From NCBI GenBank assembly GCA_030752605.1, contig JASMDX010000056.1:1-64000 (forward strand): a stretch of DNA of 64,000 nt, read 5' to 3'. The number at the start of each line of letters is the position of its first letter. The stretch's first letter is position 1. The notes below the pieces were generated by a model. The model had not been told where the DNA came from. It ran no database searches and saw only the letters and a list, made by a program, of their open reading frames with translations. The position numbers and the translations under genes are program-made. Shown here in pieces: positions 43,792 through 52,336 of this stretch. The DNA is from GCA-2731375 sp002731375 (GTDB taxonomy: Bacteria; Pseudomonadota; Alphaproteobacteria; GCA-2731375).

Positions 43792-44877
43792 ATGGCGGAT
43801 GATCCCGAAGCTCTCTCCGGCCCTATCGCTGCCGCCATATTGATCGGTCACGGCGGCGCGGAACAGGCCTTTCTTGATACCGCCGCCGCCCAACGCCTGC
43901 CCCACGCCTGGCTGTTATCTGGACCCAGGGGCATTGGCAAAATGACCCTGGCTTACCGCATGGCCCGGTTTCAGCTTTCCCAGGGCGCTGATGGCGGCGG
44001 TCTGTTCGGCACTCCCGATAGCTTGGAGATGGCGCCCGAGCATGATGTTTTTCGCCGCGTCCTGGCGGGCGGCCATGGCGATTTGCAACTGATCGAGCGG
44101 GCGCTGAACGATAAGACCAAGAAAATGCGTGGTGATATCGTGGTCGACCAGATCCGCGCCCTTGGCCGGTTTTTCGCCATGACCTCGGCCGATGGCGGCT
44201 GGCGCGTCGCCATTATTGATGGCGCCGAGGAAATGAACCCGAACGCCGCCAACGCCTTGTTGAAGCTGTTGGAAGAGCCGCCCAAAAAGAGCCTGCTGCT
44301 GCTGGTTAGCCATGCCGCCGGCCGTCTGCTGCCGACCATCCGTTCGCGCTGCCGTCACCTTGCCCTGCGGCCATTGGCGGAGGCGGAGGCAATGGCAGTG
44401 ATGGCCCAACAGGCACCGGAGATGGACGAGGGCGAACGTTTGGGCCTGGTCCGCCTCGCCGAGGGCAGCCCGGGCCGCGCCCTGGCCATGGGCGCGGAAG
44501 GCGGTCTGCAGACCTATGATGAATTACTCAAACTGGTGCGCAATCTGCCGGAGCTGGATTTCGCCGCTGTGCATGCCTTGGGCGATCGTTTGAACCGGGC
44601 CAACAACGAAGCCGCCTATCGGGTCTGGATCGATCTGCTGCGGCTATGGCTGTCGCGCCTGGCCCGTGGCGGCGCTGGGCTGGAGGGGATGCGCGACGCG
44701 GTGGCGGGCGAGGCCTCCTTGGCCACCCGACTGACCGGTGCCGTCGGCCTTGATCGCTGGGTCGAGCTATGGGAAAAGGTCGGCGGTTTGGCCATGCGGG
44801 CCGAGCGGGTCAATCTGGATCGAAAACAGGTCGTCTTGAGCGCCTTCATGGATTTGCAAAGCACCGCGCGGCAGTAG
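43792..44877 (+). CDS. holB: DNA polymerase III subunit delta prime
   Basis: Clamp-loader subunit of 361 residues. GPRGIGKMTLAYRMARF is the P-loop position (a variant with Met, so ATPase activity is unlikely, as usual in delta prime), then DQIRALGRFFAMTSADGGWRVAIIDGAEEMNPNAANALLKLLEEPP, the DnaX/HolB core, and SHAAGRLLPTIRSRCRHLALRPL. The C-terminal collar domain ends DRKQVVLSAFMDLQSTAR. It lies 9 bases after the carboxypeptidase gene; holB-metG-tatD-metallohydrolase is a conserved alphaproteobacterial order. Confidence 0.95.
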   Translation: MADDPEALSGPIAAAILIGHGGAEQAFLDTAAAQRLPHAWLLSGPRGIGKMTLAYRMARFQLSQGADGGGLFGTPDSLEMAPEHDVFRRVLAGGHGDLQLIERALNDKTKKMRGDIVVDQIRALGRFFAMTSADGGWRVAIIDGAEEMNPNAANALLKLLEEPPKKSLLLLVSHAAGRLLPTIRSRCRHLALRPLAEAEAMAVMAQQAPEMDEGERLGLVRLAEGSPGRALAMGAEGGLQTYDELLKLVRNLPELDFAAVHALGDRLNRANNEAAYRVWIDLLRLWLSRLARGGAGLEGMRDAVAGEASLATRLTGAVGLDRWVELWEKVGGLAMRAERVNLDRKQVVLSAFMDLQSTARQ

Positions 44878-44906
44878 TACCGATTATCAGGATAGGATGA
44901 GAGCGA

Positions 44907-46463
44907 ATGGTCGAGGCCAAAGCCTATTACATCACGACGCCGATTTATTACGTCAATGACAAGCCCCATATCGGCCATGCCTACACCACGCTGGCATGTG
45001 ATGTGATCGCTCGCTTCATGCGCCTGGATGGCCGCGACGTAATACTCATGACCGGTACCGATGAACATGGCCAGAAGGTCGAGAAATCGGCCCAGGCGGC
45101 GGGTGTGGAACCTTTGGCCTTTTGCGACGGCGTCTCGCAGAATTTCCGCGATCTGACACCTATGCTAAATTTTTCCAACGACGGCTTCATCCGCACCACC
45201 GAGAAGCGCCACACGGAGGCCTCTCAGGCGATCTGGCGGGCCATGGCGGACAACGGCGATATCTATCTGGATAGTTATGCCGGCTGGTATTCGGTCCGGG
45301 ACGAGGCCTACTACGCCGAGGACGAGCTGACGGATGGCGCCAATGGTGAGAAACTCTCACCTTTCGGTGGGCCGGTGGAATGGGTGGAGGAGCCGAGCTA
45401 TTTCTTCCGATTGTCCAACTGGCAGGACCGGTTGCTGGCTTACTACAACGAAGACCCGGGCCGCATTCTGCCGCAAAGTCGGCGCAACGAGGTCGTCAGC
45501 TTCGTAAAGAGCGGCCTCAGGGATCTCTCCATCTCACGCACCTCGTTCAATTGGGGCGTGCCGGTGCCGGGCGATGATGCCCATATCATGTACGTCTGGG
45601 TCGATGCCCTGACAAATTATCTGACCGCCGTTGGTTATCCCAATACGGATGCGGAAGACTTCAAGACTTATTGGCCGGCGGATGTGCATATGGTGGGCAA
45701 GGATATTTTGCGCTTTCATGCGGTCTATTGGCCGGCCTTTTTGATGTCCGCCGGTCTGGCTCCGCCGAAACGGATTTTCGCCCATGGCTGGTGGACCGTG
45801 GAAGGCCAGAAAATGTCGAAATCCTTGGGCAATTTCATTCCGCCCCAGGAATTGGTTGATAAATACGGCCTGGATCAAACGCGCTACTTCATGATGCGGG
45901 AGCTGCCTTTCGGCAACGACGGCAATTTTTCCCACACGGCAATGGTCAATCGCATGAACAGCGATCTGGCCAACGATTTCGGCAATCTGGCCCAGCGCGT
46001 TTTGTCCATGATCAACAAAAACTGTGAGGGGGTGGTGCCCACGCCCGCGCTGCTAAGTGTCGATGACGGCGCCCTGCTGGTTACGGCGCGGGGCCTGCGG
46101 GACAAGATGCGCTCGGCCATGGATGAACAGGGCATCCATCATGCCCTGACCGCATTGTGGGAGGTGGTCGGCGATGCCAACCGATATGTGGATGCCCAGG
46201 CGCCTTGGGGCCTGAAGAAAACCGACCCTGAACGCATGGCGACGGTGTTGTATGTGCTGGCTGAGGTAATCCGCCATCTGGCTATTCTGGCGCAACCCGT
46301 GGTGCCTGACGCGGCGGCCAAGATGCTGGATCAGTTGGCTGTCCCAGAGCAGCAACGCAGCTTCGATAGTCTGGGCGACCAGGAAATGCTGCTGCCGGGC
46401 ACGGTGCTGCCGAAACCGCAAGGCGTCTTTCCCCGCTATAGCGGCGCGGAGGAGGACGCTTGA
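44907..46463 (+). CDS. metG: Methionyl-tRNA synthetase
   Basis: Charges tRNA-Met. 518 residues with ITTPIYYVNDKPHIGHAYTT (HIGH motif), TGTDEHGQKVEKSA, the connective domain, GWWTVEGQKMSKSLGNF (KMSKS) and the anticodon-binding helical domain around NDFGNLAQRVLSMINKN. The C-terminal dimerisation domain of E. coli MetG is absent, as in short bacterial forms. Its end overlaps the tatD start by 4 bases. Confidence 0.97.
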   Translation: MVEAKAYYITTPIYYVNDKPHIGHAYTTLACDVIARFMRLDGRDVILMTGTDEHGQKVEKSAQAAGVEPLAFCDGVSQNFRDLTPMLNFSNDGFIRTTEKRHTEASQAIWRAMADNGDIYLDSYAGWYSVRDEAYYAEDELTDGANGEKLSPFGGPVEWVEEPSYFFRLSNWQDRLLAYYNEDPGRILPQSRRNEVVSFVKSGLRDLSISRTSFNWGVPVPGDDAHIMYVWVDALTNYLTAVGYPNTDAEDFKTYWPADVHMVGKDILRFHAVYWPAFLMSAGLAPPKRIFAHGWWTVEGQKMSKSLGNFIPPQELVDKYGLDQTRYFMMRELPFGNDGNFSHTAMVNRMNSDLANDFGNLAQRVLSMINKNCEGVVPTPALLSVDDGALLVTARGLRDKMRSAMDEQGIHHALTALWEVVGDANRYVDAQAPWGLKKTDPERMATVLYVLAEVIRHLAILAQPVVPDAAAKMLDQLAVPEQQRSFDSLGDQEMLLPGTVLPKPQGVFPRYSGAEEDA

Positions 46464-47269
46464 GCCTGCTGGTCGATAGTCATTGCCACCTGGATTTCCC
46501 CTCTCTGAGTGGCGATCTCGATGGCGTGATGGCGCGGGCCAAGACCGCCGGGGTCGGGACCATGGTAACAATCTGTACCCGGGTCGAGCGTTTTGCCTCC
46601 ATCCTGGCCATCGCGGAACGTTTTGATAATCTCTACTGCTCGGTCGGTCTGCATCCCCATAGCGCGGCGGAGGAGCCAGACCTGAGCACGGAACGTCTGG
46701 TGGAGCTGGCCGGCCATGACAAGGTGGTGGGAATTGGTGAATCCGGTCTGGATTTTCATTATGACAAAAGCCACCGTGACATTCAGGCCAAGCTGTTTCG
46801 CCGCCACATTGCCGCCGCCCGGGAAACCGGTCTGCCCCTGATCGTGCATAGCCGGGCCGCTGATGGGGAAATGATCGCCATATTGCAGGACGAAACGGCC
46901 AAGGGACCGTTCCCTGGCGTATTGCATTGCTTTTCTTCCGGTCCGGAATTGGCCCGCGCCGCGCTGGCCTTGGGCTTTTATATCTCGTTCAGCGGTATCA
47001 TTACCTTCAAGAACGCCGACGAGGTCCGTGCGGTGGCGCTGGAAACGCCGCTGGAGCGTTTGTTGGTGGAAACGGATGCGCCCTATCTGGCGCCTATTCC
47101 CCATCGTGGCAAGGACAACGAACCGGCCTTCGTCGCCAATACGGCGAACAAGCTGGCCGAGTTGCGCGGTGTCACCGGCCAGGAGATGGCGGAGCAGAGC
47201 ACGGGCAATTTTTTCCGGCTCTTTACAAAGGCCTTGGCGGCAGGCCACGGTAATTCCATTGCTGAATAA
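46460..47269 (+). CDS. TatD-family metal-dependent deoxyribonuclease
   Basis: A 269-residue TIM-barrel hydrolase. Metal ligands: DSHCHLDFPSLSGD (His-x-His), GESGLDFHYD, LIVHSRAADGEM, GVLHCFSSG and ETDAPYLAPIPHRGK. TatD/YcfH proteins are 3'-5' exonucleases linked to DNA quality control. It starts inside the metG stop (TGAG) and so is coupled to it. Confidence 0.95.
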   Translation: MSLLVDSHCHLDFPSLSGDLDGVMARAKTAGVGTMVTICTRVERFASILAIAERFDNLYCSVGLHPHSAAEEPDLSTERLVELAGHDKVVGIGESGLDFHYDKSHRDIQAKLFRRHIAAARETGLPLIVHSRAADGEMIAILQDETAKGPFPGVLHCFSSGPELARAALALGFYISFSGIITFKNADEVRAVALETPLERLLVETDAPYLAPIPHRGKDNEPAFVANTANKLAELRGVTGQEMAEQSTGNFFRLFTKALAAGHGNSIAE

Positions 47270-47270
47270 A

Positions 47271-47401
47271 GGAAAAGGGCGCCGTGGCCTAAGTCGTGGC
47301 GCCCCTTGAAATGCCGTGCCGGGGGACGAGGAAGCCCAGTACGGCCACGCCAACCATAGACGGATGCGGCTAGCGCTTGATACGCATGTGTTTTGAACAA
47401 C
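47271..47401 (-). ncRNA. Structured repeat, copy A (candidate small RNA)
   Basis: This 131-base element starts right after tatD and aligns with copy B (48349-48481) over its whole length. Shared landmarks are GTGCCGG (47316-47322), GACGGAT (47359-47365), CGGCT and GAACAAC at the right end. Read on the minus strand it starts with GTTGTTC next to an AT-rich promoter-like block (47405-47490) and ends in a 7-bp GGCGCC-rich hairpin (arms 47277-47283 and 47298-47304) followed by TTTT, like a transcript with a terminator. No reading frame is conserved between the copies, so I favour RNA. Strand and function are inferred. Confidence 0.5.
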
Positions 47402-47545
47402 GGATGGATGCATTGGCTGGAGTAATAAAGTTAATAAAATATTACTATCGATATATATCTATAGTGCCAGTCAAATTTTTTTGTCTAATTTGGAGTTTGC
47501 CCTTATGGCCAAGCATGGTTCTCATCGTCGCGGAATAGAACCGGG

Positions 47546-48301
47546 ATGCGGGTGACCGTGCTTGGCTGCGGCACCTCTGGCGGGGTGCCTCGGATCGGCA
47601 ATATCTGGGGCGTTTGCGACCCAGCCGAGCCAAGGAACCGCCGCCGCCGTTCCTCTATCCTGGTGCAAAGCGGGAGCACCAACCTGATCGTCGACACCGC
47701 GCCGGACATGCGCGAACAATGCCTGGATATAAACCTCCAGAGTCTGGACGGCGTCCTTTACACCCACGATCATTCCGATCACGTCAATGGTATCGATGAT
47801 TTGCGCGGCTTTACCCTGCTGCGGGGCGCGCGCACGCCGGTATATGCAGATGCCGCCACCCTGGCCAGCCTGCAACAGCGTTTCGACTATATCTTCACCA
47901 CCGCCGGCAATTATCCCGCCATTGCCACGGCACACCTTATCGATGGCCCTTTTGCTGTGGGCGACATTGATATTCAACCGTTTCGGCAAGACCACGGCGT
48001 TATGGAAAGCCTGGGCTTCCGTTTTGGCGGCATGGCCTACTCCACGGATTTGAGCGGCCTGCCGGATACCGCATTCGAAATGTTGCGGGGTCTGGATGTC
48101 TGGATCGTCGATGCCCTGCGCCCGAAACCACACCCAACCCACAGCCATCTGGCCCAAACCCTGGAATGGATCAATAGGTTGCGGCCCAAGCGGGCGATCC
48201 TCACTCATATGACCTGGGATATGGATTACGCGGCCTTGTGCGCCGAGCTGCCGGCGGGGGTGGAGCCGGCCTATGACGGCATGACCATTGATTTTTCGTG
48301 A
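47546..48301 (+). CDS. MBL-fold metallo-hydrolase, PhnP-like
   Basis: Metallo-beta-lactamase fold hydrolase of 251 residues. VTVLGCGTSGGVPRIG opens the fold as in PhnP and RNase-Z-like proteins; the metal motif is YTHDHSDHVNGIDDLRG, then DALRPKPHPTHSHLAQ and AILTHMTWDMDY provide later ligands. It is the usual fourth gene after holB-metG-tatD and may be a phosphodiesterase. It is separated from tatD by a structured repeat and followed by the second copy. Confidence 0.9.
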   Translation: MRVTVLGCGTSGGVPRIGNIWGVCDPAEPRNRRRRSSILVQSGSTNLIVDTAPDMREQCLDINLQSLDGVLYTHDHSDHVNGIDDLRGFTLLRGARTPVYADAATLASLQQRFDYIFTTAGNYPAIATAHLIDGPFAVGDIDIQPFRQDHGVMESLGFRFGGMAYSTDLSGLPDTAFEMLRGLDVWIVDALRPKPHPTHSHLAQTLEWINRLRPKRAILTHMTWDMDYAALCAELPAGVEPAYDGMTIDFS

Positions 48302-48348
48302 TTTTCAGGGTTCTGAGCCGCTCGCCTGGAAACCTGGTCTTAAAAATT

Positions 48349-48481
48349 GAAAGGGCTCCATGGCTCTAAGCCACGGCTCCCAGCCAAGGGCTGTGCCGGA
48401 GGAGGAGGGGACCGGCCCAGCGGCATCAGCCAGGACGGATACGGCTGATGCTGTTTGTTAGCCTGGTGCGCATCGAACAAC
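48349..48481 (-). ncRNA. Structured repeat, copy B (candidate small RNA)
   Basis: A 133-base homologue of copy A, placed 47 bases after the metallohydrolase stop. Landmarks GTGCCGG (48393-48399) and GACGGAT (48434-48440) are spaced as in copy A (41 versus 43 bases), and it ends GAACAAC. On the minus strand it ends in a hairpin with stem TGGCT/AGCCA plus outer GGG/CCC pairs, then CTTTCAATTTTT. The AT-rich block 48505-48560 lies on its presumed upstream side. Sequence has diverged from copy A while the layout is kept. Confidence 0.5.
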
Positions 48482-48667
48482 TCACAGACTAAGGGAGGCA
48501 CATTGACAAATGATTATTTTATAATATTTATATATCTTTTATTGGGCGCATAATATATTTCGGACTACCCAATAAGGCATTTGTCAGCGCTGAATCTTGG
48601 CGATTGGTTTTGTTGGCTGCGCATTGACATCATTCCACCCATGGCCCGGTCATGGCATAGTGGCGTC

Positions 48668-51496
48668 ATGAGCGAGCAAAACAGCACCACCTCCACTAAG
48701 CCATCCAGCCAGCACGTGGCGGGTGGCGGGCAACCGGGCCATCTCTATCTGGTCGACGGTTCCGCCTATATCTTCCGCGCCTATCACGCCCTACCGCCGC
48801 TGACCCGCAAGAGCGACGGATTGCCCATCGGTGCCGTTTCGGGCTTTTGCAACATGCTCTCGAAATTGGTCGATGATGTGCGCAATGATGGCGAGGTGGA
48901 TTACTTCGCGGTGATCTTTGATGCCGCGCGCAAGACCTTCCGCAACGATATTTATCCCGAATACAAGGCTCATCGCCCGCCGCCGCCAGAGGATCTGCAG
49001 CCGCAGTTTCCCCTGGTGAAGCGGGCCAGCGAAGCCTTCAGCCTGGCAACCATCGAAATGCCCGGCTTCGAGGCCGATGATATCATCGCTACCTATGCCC
49101 GTCAGGCCAGGGAGGCCGGCATGCAGGTCACCATCGTTAGTTCCGACAAGGATCTGATGCAGCTGATAGGCGGCGGCGTGGTCATGCATGATCCCATGAA
49201 GCAGCGCCGCATCGGCCCGGACGAGGTGTATGAGAAATTCGGCGTTGGACCGGACCGGGTTATCGATGTGCAGGCACTGTGCGGTGATGCCACGGACAAT
49301 GTACCCGGCGTGCCCGGCATCGGCGTCAAGACCGCTGCGCTGTTGATAAACGAATATGGCGATCTGGACGGCGTGTTGGCGCGGGCCGAGGAAATCAAAC
49401 AGCCAAAGCGGCGGCAAAACTTGATTGACCATGCTGATCTGGCCCGGGTCAGCCGTGATTTGGTCACTCTGAAGGATGATGTGCCGGTGGAACAGCCCCT
49501 GGACGAGCTGGGCCTACGGGAGCCGGAGGCGGAGGTGCTGCTGGATTTCATGGCTGAGATGGGCCTGGAACGCTTGGCTGGGCGCATCGCGCAACGTTTG
49601 GGCGGCGAGGTGCCGGAGGCCGTGGCGCTGGCGGAGGCGGAAACGGCACCGGCGCTTGATTATCAATGTATCCAAACCCTGGCGGAGCTTGAAAGCTGGA
49701 TCGAAAGGGCCCGCGCCGCTGGCGTCGTGGCAGTGGATACGGAGACCACATCCCTGGACGCCATGGCGGCGAATCTGGTGGGGGTCTCTCTCTCTATTGA
49801 GCCGGGCCAGGCCTGCTATATCCCCCTGGGCCACAAGGGCCCAGTGCCGGAAGGCGAGCTGGATTTGGGCGGAACTGCCGATACGGCTCCGGAGCAGATC
49901 CCCCTGGATCGTGCCCTGGATCTGCTCCGCCCTCTGCTGGCCGATCCGTCGGTCTTGAAGATAGGGCAGAATCTGAAATACGACATGCTGGTGCTGCGCC
50001 GCTATGACATCGAAATCACGCCGCTCGATGACACCATGTTGCTGTCCTATGTGACGGAAGGCGGCATGCACGGCCATGGGATGGACGAGCTATCCAAACT
50101 GCACCTGGATATCGCGCCGATCCCCTTCAAGGAGGTGGCGGGCAGCGGCAAATCACAGATCACATTTGATCAGGTACCGTTGGACAAAGCGGTGGAATAC
50201 GCGGCTGAGGACGCGGATCTGACCCTGCGTCTGTACCGGCGCCTAAAGCCGCAACTGCTCGTCAGCCGCAAGACCGCCGTTTATGAAACCCTGGAGCGGC
50301 CTCTGGTGCCGGTGCTCGTCGATATGGAACAGGCCGGTATTCTGGTCGATCGGGCCGAACTGGTGCGGCTGTCAGCCGACTTTGCGGGCCGTATCGTTAC
50401 CCTGGAAGGGCAGATCCACGAGCTGGCCGGCGAGGCCTTCAACGTCAATTCGCCGAAACAGCTGGGCGAAATCCTGTTCGACAAGATGTCCATACCTGGC
50501 GGCAAGAAAACAAAGACCGGTGCCTATGGAACCGGTGCCGATGTTTTGGAAGGACTGGCCGCGCAGGGCCACGACCTGCCGCTGCGGGTGCTGGAATACC
50601 GTCAGTTGGCAAAGCTAAAAAGCACCTATACGGACGCCCTGCAAAACCAGATCAACCCCACCACGGGACGGGTCCATACCTCGTACGCCATGGCGGCGAC
50701 GTCCACAGGGCGCCTGGCCTCCACCGATCCGAACCTGCAGAACATTCCCGTCAGGACCGAGGAAGGTCGGCGCATCCGCAAGGCCTTTATCGCGGCGCCG
50801 GGCCATAAACTGTTGAGCGCGGATTATTCCCAGATCGAACTGCGCATCCTGGCCCATATCGCCGATATCACCGCCCTGCGCGAGGCCTTTCATGATGGCC
50901 TCGATATTCACGCTATGACGGCGGCGCAGGTTTTTAATCTGCCTATAAAGGATATGGATCCGATGATCCGCCGCCGGGCCAAGGCGATAAATTTCGGCAT
51001 CATCTATGGTATCTCCGCCTTTGGCCTGGCTAACAATCTGGGTATCGAACGGGGCGAGGCGCAGGATTACATCAATGCCTATTTCGAACGCTATCCAGGT
51101 ATCCGCACCTATATGGAAAAAACCAAGGAAAGCTGCCGCGAGCTTGGTTATGTGGAAACCATTCATGGCCGCCGGGTGCATATGCCTGGCATCAACGACA
51201 AGAATGGTGCGCGGCGCGGCTTTCACGAACGGGCCGCCATCAACGCGCCCATTCAAGGCTCGGCGGCGGATGTGATCCGCCGCGCCATGGTCGCCATGCC
51301 GGATGCCTTGGCCGCGGCGGGGCTGAATGCGACTATGCTGCTGCAGGTGCACGATGAACTGGTCTTTGAAGTGCCCGAAGGGGAGGCCGAGGAAACGGTC
51401 ACGGTGGCCAAATGGGTAATGGAAGGCGCGGCGCATTTATCCGTGCCCCTGGTTGTCGATGCCGGGACTGGCAATAGTTGGGACGAAGCACATTAG
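48668..51496 (+). CDS. polA: DNA polymerase I
   Basis: A 942-residue polymerase I with all three domains. The 5'-3' exonuclease begins LYLVDGSAYIFRAYHALPPL and includes FEADDIIATYA and GDATDNVPGVPGIGVKTA. The 3'-5' exonuclease is intact (VAVDTETTSLDAM; KIGQNLKYDMLVL; AAEDADLTLRLY). The polymerase motifs are LLSADYSQIELRILAHI, RRRAKAINFGIIYGISAFGL and LLQVHDELVFE. I start at 48668 (MSEQNSTT), since upstream in-frame ATGs at 48581 and 48641 encode non-family sequence. It repairs gaps and removes primers. Confidence 0.96.
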   Translation: MSEQNSTTSTKPSSQHVAGGGQPGHLYLVDGSAYIFRAYHALPPLTRKSDGLPIGAVSGFCNMLSKLVDDVRNDGEVDYFAVIFDAARKTFRNDIYPEYKAHRPPPPEDLQPQFPLVKRASEAFSLATIEMPGFEADDIIATYARQAREAGMQVTIVSSDKDLMQLIGGGVVMHDPMKQRRIGPDEVYEKFGVGPDRVIDVQALCGDATDNVPGVPGIGVKTAALLINEYGDLDGVLARAEEIKQPKRRQNLIDHADLARVSRDLVTLKDDVPVEQPLDELGLREPEAEVLLDFMAEMGLERLAGRIAQRLGGEVPEAVALAEAETAPALDYQCIQTLAELESWIERARAAGVVAVDTETTSLDAMAANLVGVSLSIEPGQACYIPLGHKGPVPEGELDLGGTADTAPEQIPLDRALDLLRPLLADPSVLKIGQNLKYDMLVLRRYDIEITPLDDTMLLSYVTEGGMHGHGMDELSKLHLDIAPIPFKEVAGSGKSQITFDQVPLDKAVEYAAEDADLTLRLYRRLKPQLLVSRKTAVYETLERPLVPVLVDMEQAGILVDRAELVRLSADFAGRIVTLEGQIHELAGEAFNVNSPKQLGEILFDKMSIPGGKKTKTGAYGTGADVLEGLAAQGHDLPLRVLEYRQLAKLKSTYTDALQNQINPTTGRVHTSYAMAATSTGRLASTDPNLQNIPVRTEEGRRIRKAFIAAPGHKLLSADYSQIELRILAHIADITALREAFHDGLDIHAMTAAQVFNLPIKDMDPMIRRRAKAINFGIIYGISAFGLANNLGIERGEAQDYINAYFERYPGIRTYMEKTKESCRELGYVETIHGRRVHMPGINDKNGARRGFHERAAINAPIQGSAADVIRRAMVAMPDALAAAGLNATMLLQVHDELVFEVPEGEAEETVTVAKWVMEGAAHLSVPLVVDAGTGNSWDEAH

Positions 51497-51515
51497 CTAA
51501 TTTTCGCGGAGGACA

Positions 51516-52252
51516 ATGAGGAAAGGTTTGGGGCGAAAACTGAGACTAGGCAGCGGGTAGGTGCTGTTCGTTTTTGTGACCACGCATTTCATCAATCATA
51601 CCTTGGGCAATATATCCCTTGGCGCCATGGAGGCCGGGCGTGAAGTCTTTACGGCGCTATGGCGCAACTGGCCGGCGACCATCTTGTTCTATGGCGCCAT
51701 ACTAGTGCATGCTTTGGCGACCCTGGGCGTGCATGAATTTTTCGGCGTCAACGACAGCTATCTCTATGAAATCCTGAAAATATGGGTGTTCGAGCCGCTG
51801 TATGGCTGGCTAGCGGCCCTGGCAGGGGGCTATGGCTGTATTGGTTTGCACCAATGGCTGCGCCTGAAACCCTGGTACAGTCGAGCCTGCCTCTGGCTGC
51901 TGACCGCTGCTCTGTTGTTGCCGGCTCTGGCACTCTCTGGTTTTGCTAGCGTTGGAAAACAGATCGCCCTGTGGACGCAAGACTAGGCCTGGATGATTGC
52001 GTTCATCGCGTCAGTTAAGTTCAGCGTACCTGTTAGCGAGCTGAAGGAATTTGCCGTGCAGACGGTGATCTCCAGCTTTGTCGCGGCGCGCGCCGGCGCT
52101 GACCTTTCGGCTTTCGAGGCGCGTGAGATCACCGTACGGGGCCGGGCGGAGGCAATGGCCGTGCATCTAATCACCTTGCGCGCGATTTGCCCCAGACCGA
52201 GGCGGCTCCGCCACGCCGCGCCGCCGTGGTGGCCGCGTCCTCGTCAAGGTAG
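51516..52252 (+). pseudogene. Class III adenylate/guanylate cyclase gene, collapsed by deletions
   Basis: GGAGG at 51508-51512 precedes ATG 51516, which reads 14 codons and meets TAG (51558-51560); the frame continues VLFVFVTTHFINHTLGN, the start of cyclases with an N-terminal succinate-dehydrogenase-like membrane module. After ILVHALATLG some 40 residues are missing and it resumes at VHEFFGVNDSYLYE. Helices run to GKQIALWTQD and a stop at 51984-51986. The cyclase domain is gone except its last strands at about 52040-52170: KEFAVQTVISSFVAARAGAD, LSAFEAREITVRGRAEAM. A further frameshift precedes the final TAG at 52250-52252. cAMP/cGMP synthesis by this gene is lost. Confidence 0.82.
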
Positions 52253-52261
52253 CGGTATAGC

Positions 52262-52297
52262 GCAAAGAAAAAGGGGCCGCGCCGGACTGGCGCGGCC
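52262..52297 (-). terminator. Rho-independent terminator of groESL
   Basis: A perfect 9-bp stem (52275-52283 with 52289-52297) and 5-base loop are followed on the minus strand by a T-rich tract (complement of 52262-52272). It lies 40 bases after the groEL stop. Confidence 0.9.
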
Positions 52298-52336
52298 TCT
52301 AAATCGTTGGGGTTATGTGCGTATTGGTGAACCGGC

